Origin: Bog-257 sp963805985
GTDB lineage: Bacteria > Acidobacteriota > Terriglobia > Terriglobales > Acidobacteriaceae
Length of the DNA stretch: 64,000 nucleotides
Reading direction: 5' to 3'
Assembly: GCA_963805985.1 (NCBI GenBank)
Contig: CAWDWG010000005.1
Span: forward strand, 248,001 to 312,000
The notes under the pieces were generated by a model, which had not been told where the DNA came from, did not search any database, and saw only the letters and a program-made list of their open reading frames with translations. The position numbers were made by a program, and so were the translations under genes. This document shows, in pieces, positions 8,448-16,573 of this stretch. Positions within the stretch are counted from its first letter, which is position 1. Each line of letters opens with the position of its first letter.

Positions 8448-9029
8448 ATGTCCGAGAATCTCCCACGTATTGGTTCGGCCCTGTTAGTACGCGATGAGGC
8501 CAATCGCATTCTCCTCGGCAAAAGGAATAAGGAGCCGCTGCGCGGTAGCTGGGTTATCCCTGGGGGAAAGATTCATGCATTTGAAAGTATCGCGGAGGCG
8601 GCCGCCCGCGAACTACAAGAAGAGACGGGACTTCTCGTGGAGGTGGGCGACCACTTCAACGTCTACGAAATCATCAATCCTCCCAACGAACATCGAATCG
8701 TAATCTACAGCTGGGGGCGGGTGGTTGGCGGTGAGGCCAAGGCCTCCGATGACATTTCAGAGCTGAAATTTTTCCGGCTCGACGAACTTGGCGAGGTTCC
8801 CGTCACTCCGCTGGTTCGCCGTGTCTTGATGGATGCAGGATTCATCCCCACACCCGCAGAAGAGCGTCCAGCCGTGGAGCAGCAATTGGGATTCGCGCTA
8901 ATCCCTATTCTCGTTGCGGGGGCAAGCAATAATCGAGGTACCGCGCGGGGGAACCGCCGACATGGTGTCTCAGGACGTCGCCGGCGCGCTGTTTGTAACT
9001 CAGGCTTACTGTTTGACATGGGTACATAA
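8448..9029 (+). CDS. Nudix hydrolase
   Basis: Nudix enzymes hydrolyse nucleoside diphosphates linked to another moiety. The Nudix box is complete: GGKIHAFESIAEAAARELQE followed by ETGLLVE fits GX5EX7REUXEEXGU. The N-terminus (IGSALLVRDEANRILLGKR) and the preceding PLRGSWVIPGG are typical of the ADP-ribose pyrophosphatase/MutT-like branch. The last 45 residues are Arg/Gly-rich and unlike the family, so the 3' end may be a run-on after a lost stop or an indel. It is the first gene of a same-strand run with a membrane protein, a HIT protein and an unknown protein. Confidence 0.85.
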   Translation: MSENLPRIGSALLVRDEANRILLGKRNKEPLRGSWVIPGGKIHAFESIAEAAARELQEETGLLVEVGDHFNVYEIINPPNEHRIVIYSWGRVVGGEAKASDDISELKFFRLDELGEVPVTPLVRRVLMDAGFIPTPAEERPAVEQQLGFALIPILVAGASNNRGTARGNRRHGVSGRRRRAVCNSGLLFDMGT

Positions 9030-9089
9030 AAGTAATGTAATAATCCATTCCTGTTTACGCAGGTCATCACGCTGCCCAGGTTCTAAGCC

Positions 9090-9899
9090 TTGCTGAACCG
9101 CCTACGCGTCTTTCGCAGCCATCCCGAAATTTCAATCGTCCTACTGTGTGGGGTGGTACTCATCTTGATCGGCGGGATCCTTGCTCTTGTTGGATGGGCT
9201 TATCGCGCCGCGGTCCTTTCTGGCATAGGCGGGTCGCTGGCAGCCGCTGCGATCGTGAGTGCCCTCAGCCCTTACAATGACGAATCCTTTCGTGAGTTTC
9301 GAGACCTCGGCATAAGAAGGAGCTTCTTTAATCGCGGGAAGATAGAGGATGATCAATGGTGCAAGTGGCTACGAGAGTGCCGCGTTCAGTGCACGCTGCT
9401 CGGGATCGCTCATGGCAAGTGGTGTGAGGATGGAAGCTTTCCCGAGGCTCTCGAGGAGAGTTTACGGCGCGGTGTGCACGTAACATTTCTCTTTCTGGAC
9501 CCTGACAGCGAAATGGCAAAGCAGAGGGCTGAGGAGGATACGCGTGCCAACAGAAGCACTATCCGGGCAATCTCCGATTCGATAATGTTTATTTGGAGAC
9601 TGCGTGAGACTCTAACGCCTGAGCTGAAGGAAAGACTGAAACTTTACGTTTACGACTCGACACCGAGCTCCGGCACGAGCTGGTTCGACAACTTTATGAT
9701 CGTGACACATTACTTAGCGGGATTTGCGAATGTCACGTCTCCCGCACTTTACGTAGAGCCGGTTCCGACGGAACCGGGCACTCGAAATCTGTACGACATT
9801 TATATGGAAAATCTGAAGAAGGTTCGAGAACACTTCTCAACTGAGATCAATGACGATTGGATCAGAAGGCATGTTCCGCAGGAGAACAACCAAGCGTGA
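9090..9899 (+). CDS. Membrane-anchored protein with PLD-like/DUF5919-like C-terminal domain
   Basis: Two hydrophobic segments at about residues 14-36 (ISIVLLCGVVLILIGGILAL) and 40-60 (AVLSGIGGSLAAAAIVSAL) anchor the protein. The soluble part contains CTLLGIAHGKWCEDGSF and LRRGVHVTFLFLDPDSEMA. The latter strand-turn is typical of PLD-like and DUF5919-type domains, which handle nucleotides or phosphodiesters. A true HxKx4D motif is absent (HGKWCED is one residue short). The start is TTG at 9090, since no ATG fits before the first membrane segment. The stop overlaps the next gene's GTG by four bases (GTGA), so the two are translationally coupled. Function unknown; a membrane effector is possible. 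Confidence 0.65.
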   Translation: MLNRLRVFRSHPEISIVLLCGVVLILIGGILALVGWAYRAAVLSGIGGSLAAAAIVSALSPYNDESFREFRDLGIRRSFFNRGKIEDDQWCKWLRECRVQCTLLGIAHGKWCEDGSFPEALEESLRRGVHVTFLFLDPDSEMAKQRAEEDTRANRSTIRAISDSIMFIWRLRETLTPELKERLKLYVYDSTPSSGTSWFDNFMIVTHYLAGFANVTSPALYVEPVPTEPGTRNLYDIYMENLKKVREHFSTEINDDWIRRHVPQENNQA

Positions 9900-10552
9900 G
9901 GCTCTGTGAATTTTGTGACGAAATAGCGGGCGGAAGCTGCAACAACTTCTCCCGCCGATATGGTTCAACTACCGACCGGATCATATTTAGGACCGAGCAC
10001 ATCTGCGTCATCCCGAGCTTGGGTCAGATTGCAGGGGGGCACCTGCTCATCATGCCGGCACGGCATGTCACGTCGATGGCAGATTTAAGCGGCGATGTCT
10101 CCTTTGAATTTGCGGGGGTTTATGAGAATGTCGGTCGCATCTTGCGGGACCGTTACGGGGAATGCATTTTCTTCGAGCACGGTGTCCGAACGGAGGGGTC
10201 GGGGGGGTGCGGCATCGATCATGCTCACATGCACGCGGTTCCGGTGAAGGGTGCCAGTGTGCTAGATGTTCTCCGTAAGGATTTTGTCGGTCACAGAGTA
10301 GATCAAGTCGGGAATGCAAGTGACATACTCTCTCAGCAGATGTCCTACTTGTATTTCGAAAGCAGCTTGGGCGAGCGGTACGTTTTTGAGACCCCGTGCA
10401 TTCCGTCGCAGTACATGCGCAAACTCGTTTGTGAATCTGTTGGGAAAGAGGAGTGGGATTGGCGTAACGCTGGTTACGAACCTAGCCTAGTTGCGACCCT
10501 TCGAACGTTATCCTCCGAGTTTGCTGCGGTCCTAGGCTCATCGGGCAGATAA
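9896..10552 (+). CDS. HIT-family (histidine triad) protein
   Basis: HIT proteins hydrolyse or transfer nucleoside phosphates (AMP-lysine hydrolase, Ap4A hydrolase, GalT-like). The triad is seen in GIDHAHMHAVPV (HxHxH). The N-terminus LCEFCDEIAGG gives a Cys pair typical of zinc-holding HIT enzymes. The region IIFRTEHICVIPSLGQIAGG then HLLIMPARHV matches the family core. The product is about 218 residues, longer than plain HIT proteins (110-150), with an unassigned C-terminal 80 residues. GTG at 9896 is chosen: it overlaps the previous stop (GTGA) and has AGGAG eleven bases upstream. The next gene follows after one base. Confidence 0.85.
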   Translation: MRLCEFCDEIAGGSCNNFSRRYGSTTDRIIFRTEHICVIPSLGQIAGGHLLIMPARHVTSMADLSGDVSFEFAGVYENVGRILRDRYGECIFFEHGVRTEGSGGCGIDHAHMHAVPVKGASVLDVLRKDFVGHRVDQVGNASDILSQQMSYLYFESSLGERYVFETPCIPSQYMRKLVCESVGKEEWDWRNAGYEPSLVATLRTLSSEFAAVLGSSGR

Positions 10553-10553
10553 A

Positions 10554-11498
10554 GTGAACAAGAAGGCTCTAGCGCTACCGCTGCTCATCGAAGCTGTGGG
10601 CCCGGGAAACCTGCTGCAGGCTCTAGAACCGGTTAGGGGATGCCTAAAAACAGCAAGCATGCTGTGGATGAGGGCTCTCGGACTTCCAGTCCTGTCAGGC
10701 GTTGTGGTTGATGGCTGGTCGAGGCGTTCTGCAGCCGCCGTCAACAAATTCCTCGATCGAAACCTGTTTGCCTCGGCACTGCTCCGCGTTGACAAGCGGC
10801 ACGATCGTTGGACTCAGCGGAGGGGCGGCTATCTTGTCGAGAAGGCCGCAATTCCGGGCACTGTCGAAGAGCTCCGGCGGGAGGGAATGCTCGCATTGCT
10901 GCTGGAACCAGAAAGTCCATATCGCGACTCTTATAGCTTGGCTGGAGTTACGATTCCAGAAGAATCGAAGATCGTCATTGAAGTAGTGGGTCCCGGCTTC
11001 GATGCGAGCGACATTTTACGCAGCGATATCGCTCCTCACGAACGTTGGGAGGTCGGTCTCACACGGGTGCTGCACCCAACGCCGCGGCCGCGCGGCCAAC
11101 CTCGTCGAGTCGCGCTAGTAACGAGAGAACAGTACATTGCTAGCGTCGAGCTACGGCTGGCCAAGGTCGGTCTGAGGGCGAAGAATCCGGCGTTTCCTGA
11201 CGCCGGGTTCAAGGGAAAGCCTACGCAGGACGCAATTAGCGCCGGGCAATCGTTTCTGAGAAAGACCCACCAGACGCTTCTCTTGCGACACGCTAAGGAG
11301 TATGCGCCGGTCCCGGAGAAATACGTTACTGGCTTTTCTCGCTATATTGAGGACCTGCTTTCAGGGCTGTCGAGTTATGGCATTCATCTGGGATCAAGCA
11401 GTATTGCTGCCAGCGTGATTCCTAAGCGCGGCTTGATTTTTTGGGATTTTTTTCCCGCGCGGAAGCAGGACGCGGTCAGGCTCTACTCAATAGGGTGA
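10554..11498 (+). CDS. Unknown protein, last gene of the Nudix-HIT cassette
   Basis: The 314-residue protein is not recognised with confidence. GTG at 10554 lies one base after the HIT stop, so it is co-translated. The middle (RWTQRRGGYLVEK, LLLEPESPYRDSYSLAG, KIVIEVVGPGFDASDILRSD) has the alternation of strands and acidic residues seen in ATP-grasp or PEP/pyruvate-binding lobes, but the nucleotide-binding lysines cannot be identified with certainty. No signal peptide or membrane segment is seen. An ATP-dependent ligase or kinase working with the Nudix and HIT enzymes is one reading; a structure prediction would decide. Confidence 0.6.
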   Translation: MNKKALALPLLIEAVGPGNLLQALEPVRGCLKTASMLWMRALGLPVLSGVVVDGWSRRSAAAVNKFLDRNLFASALLRVDKRHDRWTQRRGGYLVEKAAIPGTVEELRREGMLALLLEPESPYRDSYSLAGVTIPEESKIVIEVVGPGFDASDILRSDIAPHERWEVGLTRVLHPTPRPRGQPRRVALVTREQYIASVELRLAKVGLRAKNPAFPDAGFKGKPTQDAISAGQSFLRKTHQTLLLRHAKEYAPVPEKYVTGFSRYIEDLLSGLSSYGIHLGSSSIAASVIPKRGLIFWDFFPARKQDAVRLYSIG

Positions 11499-11503
11499 CG
11501 GCA

Positions 11504-12570
11504 TCGGGACGAAACTTCAAACAGAGATGCTTATCGGCACGACTGAAGCCCTCCTCGGGATGACAACATAAAAAAAGGGCGCATTCGGGACGGCTGAAGC
11601 CCGTGCCCTGTTACAGGTCCTCCGAAGCCGGAGTTTTAGAGCCGGTAAAGATTCTTGTGCCGCCGGCTGAAGCCGGCTCTCGTTTCTTGGGGCAAGCTAC
11701 CCAGCACTCCGCGCCAAAGGCGGGCGCTGCGTGCTGGGCTATCTTGTGGCCGTCCCGCCGGGCGGGACTCGGTTCTGCGTGCTGCGGTTAGCGATGGCGC
11801 GGAACCCGAGTTTTTCGGCAGCCTGTGAGGCCGACTCAGAAAAGAAATCGGCGGCCTGGACGCCGACCTGAAGGTCAGCTCTACCCGGACGAAGGCGGTG
11901 CGGCACGGCTGAAGCCGGTGGCCGGATGCGAGGCGGTGTCGCCGGTTGAAGCCGGCTCGGACCTTCATATGGGGACTTGACCCAGGGCTTACGCCCTGGG
12001 CTACGATTGTGGCGCCCTGCGGGCTGGGAGCAGTTGCCGACTGCCAGTTGCCAGCGAGAAGCGTCGGCGAGTCAGTTGGTAGTTCGGGCGAACCGCAGAT
12101 CCCTCCGCTCGGACTGAAGTCCTCGGTCGGGATGACAGAGCAAGTGGTCGGTGGTCCGTGGCTAGTGATCAGTAAAAGCAGATCCCTCGTCGGGCTGAAG
12201 CCCTCCTCGTGATGACAATATAAAAGAAGGCGCATTCGGCACGGCTGAAGCCGTGCCCTGTTACGAGGCAAACGCGCTGCACGCGGGCTTAATGGCGCGC
12301 ACTGCCGGCGACAGAGATGGACGGGCGCGTGTCGCCGGCTGAAGCCGGCTCAGTCATTGGTTTCTGCCTGACCCAGGGCTTACGCCCTGGGCTACGATTG
12401 TGGCGCCCTGCGGGCTGGGAGCAGTTGCCGAACTGCCAGTTGCCAGCGAGAAGCGTCGGCGAGTCAGTTGGTAGTTCGGGCGAACCGCAGATCCCTCCGC
12501 TCGGACTGAAGTCCTCGGTCGGGATGACAGAGCAAGTGGTCGGTGGTCCGTGGCTAGTGATCAGTAAAAG
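11504..12570. repeat. Gene-free repeat field with a 242-bp direct repeat
   Basis: There is no credible gene here. Many short hairpins of the type GGCTGAAGCC and CCCAGGGCTTACGCCCTGGG are strung together. A block at 11978-12219 returns almost unchanged at 12369-12611 (one extra base), about 392 bp downstream, and a 33-bp block at 11581 returns at 12231. The end of the 242-bp block is the beginning of the 140-bp unit of the array that follows, so the array probably grew out of this field. Confidence 0.8.
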
Positions 12571-13500
12571 CAGATCCCTCGTCGGGCTGAAGCCCTCCTC
12601 GTGATGACAATTCACCCAAAGGATAACTAACTGGCAAAACTAGATACGGCGGTTAGTTAGTCCGAGGTCGAAGCTCGGCGTTCTCCCACGTCTCAGCCAG
12701 GGGCAGGAAAGCAGATCCCTCGTCGGGCTGAAGCCCTCCTCGTGCTGACAATCTATCCAAAAATAACTAACTGTCGAAACCAGATACGGCAGTTAGTTAG
12801 TCCGAAGTCGAAGCTCGACGTTCTCCCACGTCTCAGCCAGGGACAGGAAAGCAGATCCCTCGTCGGGCTGAAGCCCTCCTCGTGATGACAATTCACCCAA
12901 AAGGGAACTAACTGGCAAAACCAGATACGGCGTTAGTTAGTCCGAGGTCGAAGCTCGACGTTCTCCCACGTCTCAGCCAGGGATAGGAAAGCGGATCCCT
13001 CGTCGGGCTGAAGCCCTCCTCGTGATGACAATCTATCCAAAAAGAACTAACTGTCGAAACTAGATACGGCAGTTAGTTAGTCCGAGGTCGAAGCCCGACG
13101 TTCTCCCACGTCTCAGCCAAGGGATAGGAAAGCGGATCCCTCGTCGGGCTGAAGCCCTCCTCGTGATGACAATTCACCCAAAAGGAAACTAACTGGCAAA
13201 ACTAGATACGGCGGTTAGTTAGTCCGAGGTCGAAGCTCGGCGTTCTCCCACGTCTCAGCCAGGGGTAGGAAAGCAGATCCCTCGTCGGGCTGAAGCCCTC
13301 CTCGTGATGACAATCCATCCAAAAGGAACTAACTGGCGAAACTAGATACGGCAGTTAGTTAGTCCGAGGTCGAAGCTCGACGTTCTCCCACGTCTCAGCC
13401 AGGGGCAGGAAAGCGGATCCCTCGTCGGGCTGAAGCCCTCCTCGTGATGACAATTCATCCAAAGGGAACTAACTGGCAAAACCAGATACGGCGGTTAGGC
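12571..13500. repeat. Tandem array of about 6.6 units of 140-141 bp
   Basis: Units begin with C(A/G)GATCCCTCGTCGGGCTGA at 12571, 12712, 12852, 12992, 13133, 13274 and 13414; the last is partial and ends near 13497. Copies differ at only a few bases each. Every unit carries three inverted repeats: GGGCT-GA-AGCCC; ACTAACTG...CGGTTAGT with a spacer of about 15; and CCGAG-GTCGAAG-CTCGG. Several substitutions within the stems remain pairable. No open reading frame persists through the array. It ends 60 bp beyond the 3' end of parA. There are no unique spacers, so it is not a CRISPR. Confidence 0.9.
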
Positions 13501-13558
13501 AGTTTGAAGCACGTTGCTCGGAGCTCGCGGCTCGAAGCTAATGGCTAAGCGCTAACTG

Positions 13559-14341
13559 CTAACCGCTAATTGCTGCTGCTTCCACGCGGGCGATGATTTC
13601 GTCGGCGAGGCGGAGGTAGGCTTCGGCGCCGCGGGAGTGCGGGTCATATAAGATGGCCGGCTTGCCGTGGCTGGGCGCTTCGGCGAGGCGGATGTTGCGT
13701 GGGATCGTGGTCTGGCAGAGGAGGTCGCCGAAGAAGTTGCGCAGCTCGGCGGCGACGGATTGCGCCAGGTTGGTGCGGTCGTCGAACATGGTGAGGACGA
13801 CGCCTTCGACGGCGAGCGCGCGGTTGAGCTCGATGCGGATGCGGTCGATGGTGTCGAGCAGCTCGGTGACGCCTTCGAGGGCGAAGTACTCGGCTTGCAT
13901 CGGGATGAGGACGGTGTCGGCGGCGACCAGCGCGTTGAGGGTGAGGAGGTCGAGGGCCGGCGGGCAGTCGAGGACGATGAAGCGGAAGCGCTCGCGGAGG
14001 GGATCGAGCGCGTGGCGGAGGCGGTACTCGCGATAGTCGAGCGAGACGAGCTCGATGTTGGCGCCCAGCAGATTCTTGTGCGCCGGGATGATGCTGAGGT
14101 GCGGGAGCTCGGTGGGCTGGACGGCGGCGTCGGCGGTGACGTCGCCCATCAGAAGCTTGTAGGTCGAGGGGCGGTCGGGGTCGCGCAGGAAGCCGAGGCC
14201 GCTCGAAGCGTTGGATTGCGGATCGCAGTCGATGAGCAGCGTCGGCGCCTCGCGGATGGCGAACGAGGCGGCCAGATTGATCGCGGTGGTCGTCTTGCCG
14301 ACGCCGCCCTTCTGGTTCGTGACTGCGATGAGACGTGACAT
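13559..14341 (-). CDS. parA: Chromosome-partitioning ATPase ParA (Soj)
   Basis: ParA is a deviant-Walker ATPase that binds DNA nonspecifically and is stimulated by ParB to move parS-bound origins. The 260-residue product begins MSRLIAVTNQKGGVGKTTTA, containing the deviant Walker A KGGVGKTT with signature lysine. It is followed by LLIDCDPQSNAS (A') and FIVLDCPPALDLLTLNAL (Walker B), and it lacks the N-terminal HTH of plasmid type Ia ParA, so it is the chromosomal type. It is oriented away from parB with about 1 kb of parS-bearing DNA between them; the usual layout is a parA-parB operon. A 140-bp tandem array lies just past its 3' end. Confidence 0.93.
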   Translation of the reverse strand: MSRLIAVTNQKGGVGKTTTAINLAASFAIREAPTLLIDCDPQSNASSGLGFLRDPDRPSTYKLLMGDVTADAAVQPTELPHLSIIPAHKNLLGANIELVSLDYREYRLRHALDPLRERFRFIVLDCPPALDLLTLNALVAADTVLIPMQAEYFALEGVTELLDTIDRIRIELNRALAVEGVVLTMFDDRTNLAQSVAAELRNFFGDLLCQTTIPRNIRLAEAPSHGKPAILYDPHSRGAEAYLRLADEIIARVEAAAISG

Positions 14342-14660
14342 GGTCGTGATGCGGTGTCGCGGACGGTCGCGCCGGAGCCGAGTCCCCGCTCCGGGTTGCC
14401 GCTCTAGTCTGCGCGGCTCCGAGCGTCGAGGCGGGCGTCGGCCCGCTGCCTTGCGAGGCCACTTTACAGCTTAGAACGGCGGCGGCGCTGGAGCAAGCTT
14501 GAGGTGCGACGGCGTGCGAATTCTGGAGGAAAAGCTGTGCAATTCGCCCGATTGCGGCGGAAGATGATGATTCGGAAGCTGGATGGCGGGCTTGAAATTG
14601 TGGAAGACCCGCGGAAACGGTAGCGACCTCGCCTTCAGGACGCAGCCGGCGAGCGCAAAA

Positions 14661-14676
14661 TGTTCCACGAGGAACA
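14661..14676. promoter_or_regulatory. parS-like site 1
   Basis: TGTTCCACGAGGAACA differs at one position from the perfect palindrome TGTTCCACGTGGAACA, the common chromosomal ParB-binding centromere. It lies on the parA side of the spacer. Confidence 0.85.
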
Positions 14677-14925
14677 TTCAGCCCGCACGAGGAACTCCCG
14701 CGCACCGCCGACCAAAATGTCCGTTGAAGAACGTCGGAACCGCTCGACTCTCAGGTTCCGGAAAGAGCAAGATCTCATTTCGCCGGAATAATCAACGCTC
14801 TACGAAGAGCAATTGCCGTAACTCCCAACGATGAAACGTTCCGCCCCCGCAATGCGCTTCTCGAAATGTAATCGTCTTCTGATCCGAGGATTCCGGCTTC
14901 GCGTGAATTGCGCAAAGGAGCAAAT

Positions 14926-14941
14926 TGTTCCACGCAGAACA
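14926..14941. promoter_or_regulatory. parS-like site 2
   Basis: TGTTCCACGCAGAACA matches the parS palindrome at 14 of 16 positions. It lies in the A+T-richer middle of the spacer. Confidence 0.75.
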
Positions 14942-15019
14942 TTATCGTAAAGGTCATTGTCCGGCAGCGTGATAAAGCACCCGGCATTACTGAAGCTCTC
15001 AACAACCGGACTCCACAAT

Positions 15020-15035
15020 TGTTCCACGCGGAACA
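15020..15035. promoter_or_regulatory. parS-like site 3
   Basis: TGTTCCACGCGGAACA matches the parS palindrome at 15 of 16 positions. It is 94 bp from site 2 (start to start), on the parB side. Confidence 0.85.
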
Positions 15036-15347
15036 TTATTGCAATACTTCCCACCTCTGTGACTGGAAATGCCAACTAATTAGCAGCCCATCCCACCTGA
15101 CAATAATCCAAGAACCAATAACCAGTGAAACTTACCACCATTAGAATATTTCCAAAATTGGCACGCCCGGTATTACCAATTTGCCTACCTTTTCCACAAC
15201 CAATTTCCCTTTCCCCGATCCCCGCCACGCCTATAATGATGCCGGCTTAGCCGAACGCCCCGACCGAACGTTCGTTCCGGCCGCACCGGCTCGATCCCCG
15301 GCCGCGGCGCCCCGGCAACGCCCATTGGCTCTACCGAACCGCACACC

Positions 15348-16247
15348 ATGACCACCGAAAAGCGCAAAGTCCTCGGTCGCGGCCTGGAAACCCTGCTCCC
15401 GCCGCGCCACGTCCCGCACGCCCCCGTCCCCACGCCCGCCGTCCCCAGCCCGCCCAAGGACGACGACATCCTCCACCTCCCGCTCGACCAGCTCGAGCGC
15501 AACCCGTACCAGACCCGCTCCGGCTCGCTCGACCCCGCCTCCATCGCCGAGCTGGCCGCCTCCATCAAGGCTGTAGGCGTTCTACAGCCTATCGTGGTGC
15601 GCCCCACCCCCGGCGGCCGCTACCAGATCATCGCCGGCGAGCGCCGCTGGGAAGCCACGCGCCAGGCCGGCCTGGCCACCATCCCCGCGCTCCTCCGCCA
15701 CGTCTCCAACGAGCAGGCGATGGAGATGACCATCATCGAGAACCTGCTGCGCGAGGACCTCAACCCGGTCGAGCAGGCGCGCGCCTTCGAGCGCCTGGGC
15801 CGCGACTTCGGCCTCACCCAGGACCAGATGGCCATTCGCGTCGGCAAGGACCGCGCGTCCATCGCCAACTTCATGCGTCTGCTCAAGCTGCCGCCCTCGG
15901 TCCTGTCGCTGATCGAGCGCGGCCATCTCTCGCTCAGCCACGCCAAGCTGCTGCTCGCGCTGCCCACGCCCGACCAGATGGACCGCCTCGCCCTGCGCAT
16001 CTTCGAGGAAGGGCTCTCCGTCCGCTACACCCAGGACACGGTCGACGCCCTAACCCACCCGAAGCCCAGGGAGGCGAAGGAGCGCCAGGTCGAAGCCAAC
16101 GTGCGCCACGCGGAAAACGTGTTACAACAAACATTAGGCGTGAAGGTCCAGATTAACGACCGCCAGGGCAAGGGCAAAATCGTCATCGAGTACCACTCCC
16201 TCGACGACTACGACCGCATCCTCGCCGCCCTCGGCGTCAAACAATAA
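15348..16247 (+). CDS. parB: Chromosome-partitioning protein ParB (Spo0J)
   Basis: ParB binds parS, spreads as a CTP-dependent clamp and recruits ParA and SMC. The 299-residue protein has the N-terminal KRKVLGRGLETLLP segment, then LPLDQLERNPYQTR, and the CTPase core VLQPIVVRPTPGGRYQIIAG with GERRW. The second signature is IIENLLREDLNPVEQA, followed by the HTH (LTQDQMAIRVGKDRASIANF) and a C-terminal dimerisation region (LGVKVQINDRQGKGKIVIEY). Length is normal. It is transcribed divergently from parA, with parS sites in its own upstream region, so autoregulation through ParB binding is plausible. Confidence 0.95.
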   Translation: MTTEKRKVLGRGLETLLPPRHVPHAPVPTPAVPSPPKDDDILHLPLDQLERNPYQTRSGSLDPASIAELAASIKAVGVLQPIVVRPTPGGRYQIIAGERRWEATRQAGLATIPALLRHVSNEQAMEMTIIENLLREDLNPVEQARAFERLGRDFGLTQDQMAIRVGKDRASIANFMRLLKLPPSVLSLIERGHLSLSHAKLLLALPTPDQMDRLALRIFEEGLSVRYTQDTVDALTHPKPREAKERQVEANVRHAENVLQQTLGVKVQINDRQGKGKIVIEYHSLDDYDRILAALGVKQ

Positions 16248-16453
16248 GCTTCGAGCCACTAGCCACGAGCGGTAGTGCGGGGTAGGTAGAGCGGGCCTTC
16301 AGGCCCGCGTCCCGGGCTCCCTTTATGATTTGTCATCCCGACCGAGGGCTTCAGCCCGACCGAGGGATCTGCGGTTCACTCGCACCACGAAGCGCTTCAT
16401 TTCGCGCAGAGTCCTCATCTGTCCTCACGAGGAGGACCTCCAGTCCGACGAGG
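16248..16453. repeat. Intergenic palindromes downstream of parB
   Basis: It contains CGGGCCTTCAGGCCCG at about 16288 and, at 16330-16372, an inverted copy of the dispersed element GATCCCTCGGTCGGGCTGAAGCC...GGGATGACA. The latter is also seen near 12100, 12490, 22385 and 63250. No gene is visible. Confidence 0.6.
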
Positions 16454-16573
16454 CCGGGTGGCCCACCCAAGCTTCGTTTGCTTGGGTGGGGTTTTTCGTG
16501 TTCCAAATCACAGACTCATGGACACCATCCCCCCGGCCGGGTGGCCCACCCAAGCCTCGTTTGCTTGGGTGGG
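16454..16573 (+). repeat. Two direct REP hairpins upstream of the RAYT gene
   Basis: GGGTGGCCCACCCAAGC, TTCGTTT, GCTTGGGTGGG occurs at 16454-16490 and, with one change, at 16537-16573. The 11-bp stem CCCACCCAAGC/GCTTGGGTGGG closes on TTCGTTT. Each hairpin is followed by a related 35-40 base stretch (TTTTTCGT...TCACAGACTCAT), giving a direct repeat with an 83-bp offset. The T-run after each stem could also terminate transcription. Confidence 0.85.

Larger units (their letters stand above)
14342..15347. other. parA-parB divergent intergenic region
   Basis: The 1-kb spacer carries three parS-like sites (separate entries) and must contain both divergent promoters. No convincing gene is present; frames seen here are short and lack family features. 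The part from about 14780 to 15220 is clearly richer in A+T than the flanking genes, fitting a regulatory or centromere-like function. Confidence 0.65.

Noticed and set aside
9360..9480. Phospholipase D HKD motif in the 9090 gene
   Set aside because: HGKWCED has Asp one residue too early for HxKx4D, and no second motif was found; only a PLD-like/DUF5919-like fold is suggested.
12571..13500. CRISPR array
   Set aside because: Whole 140-bp units repeat with no unique spacers between short repeats, and no cas genes are in the window.
13644..14705. 353-codon minus-strand frame overlapping parA
   Set aside because: It is parA in a shifted frame (Arg/His/Pro-rich) preceded by the parS spacer.
13559..16247. 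Chromosome replication origin at the par locus
   Set aside because: No dnaA, dnaN, gidA/gidB or clustered DnaA boxes were noticed; parS sites alone do not show an origin.
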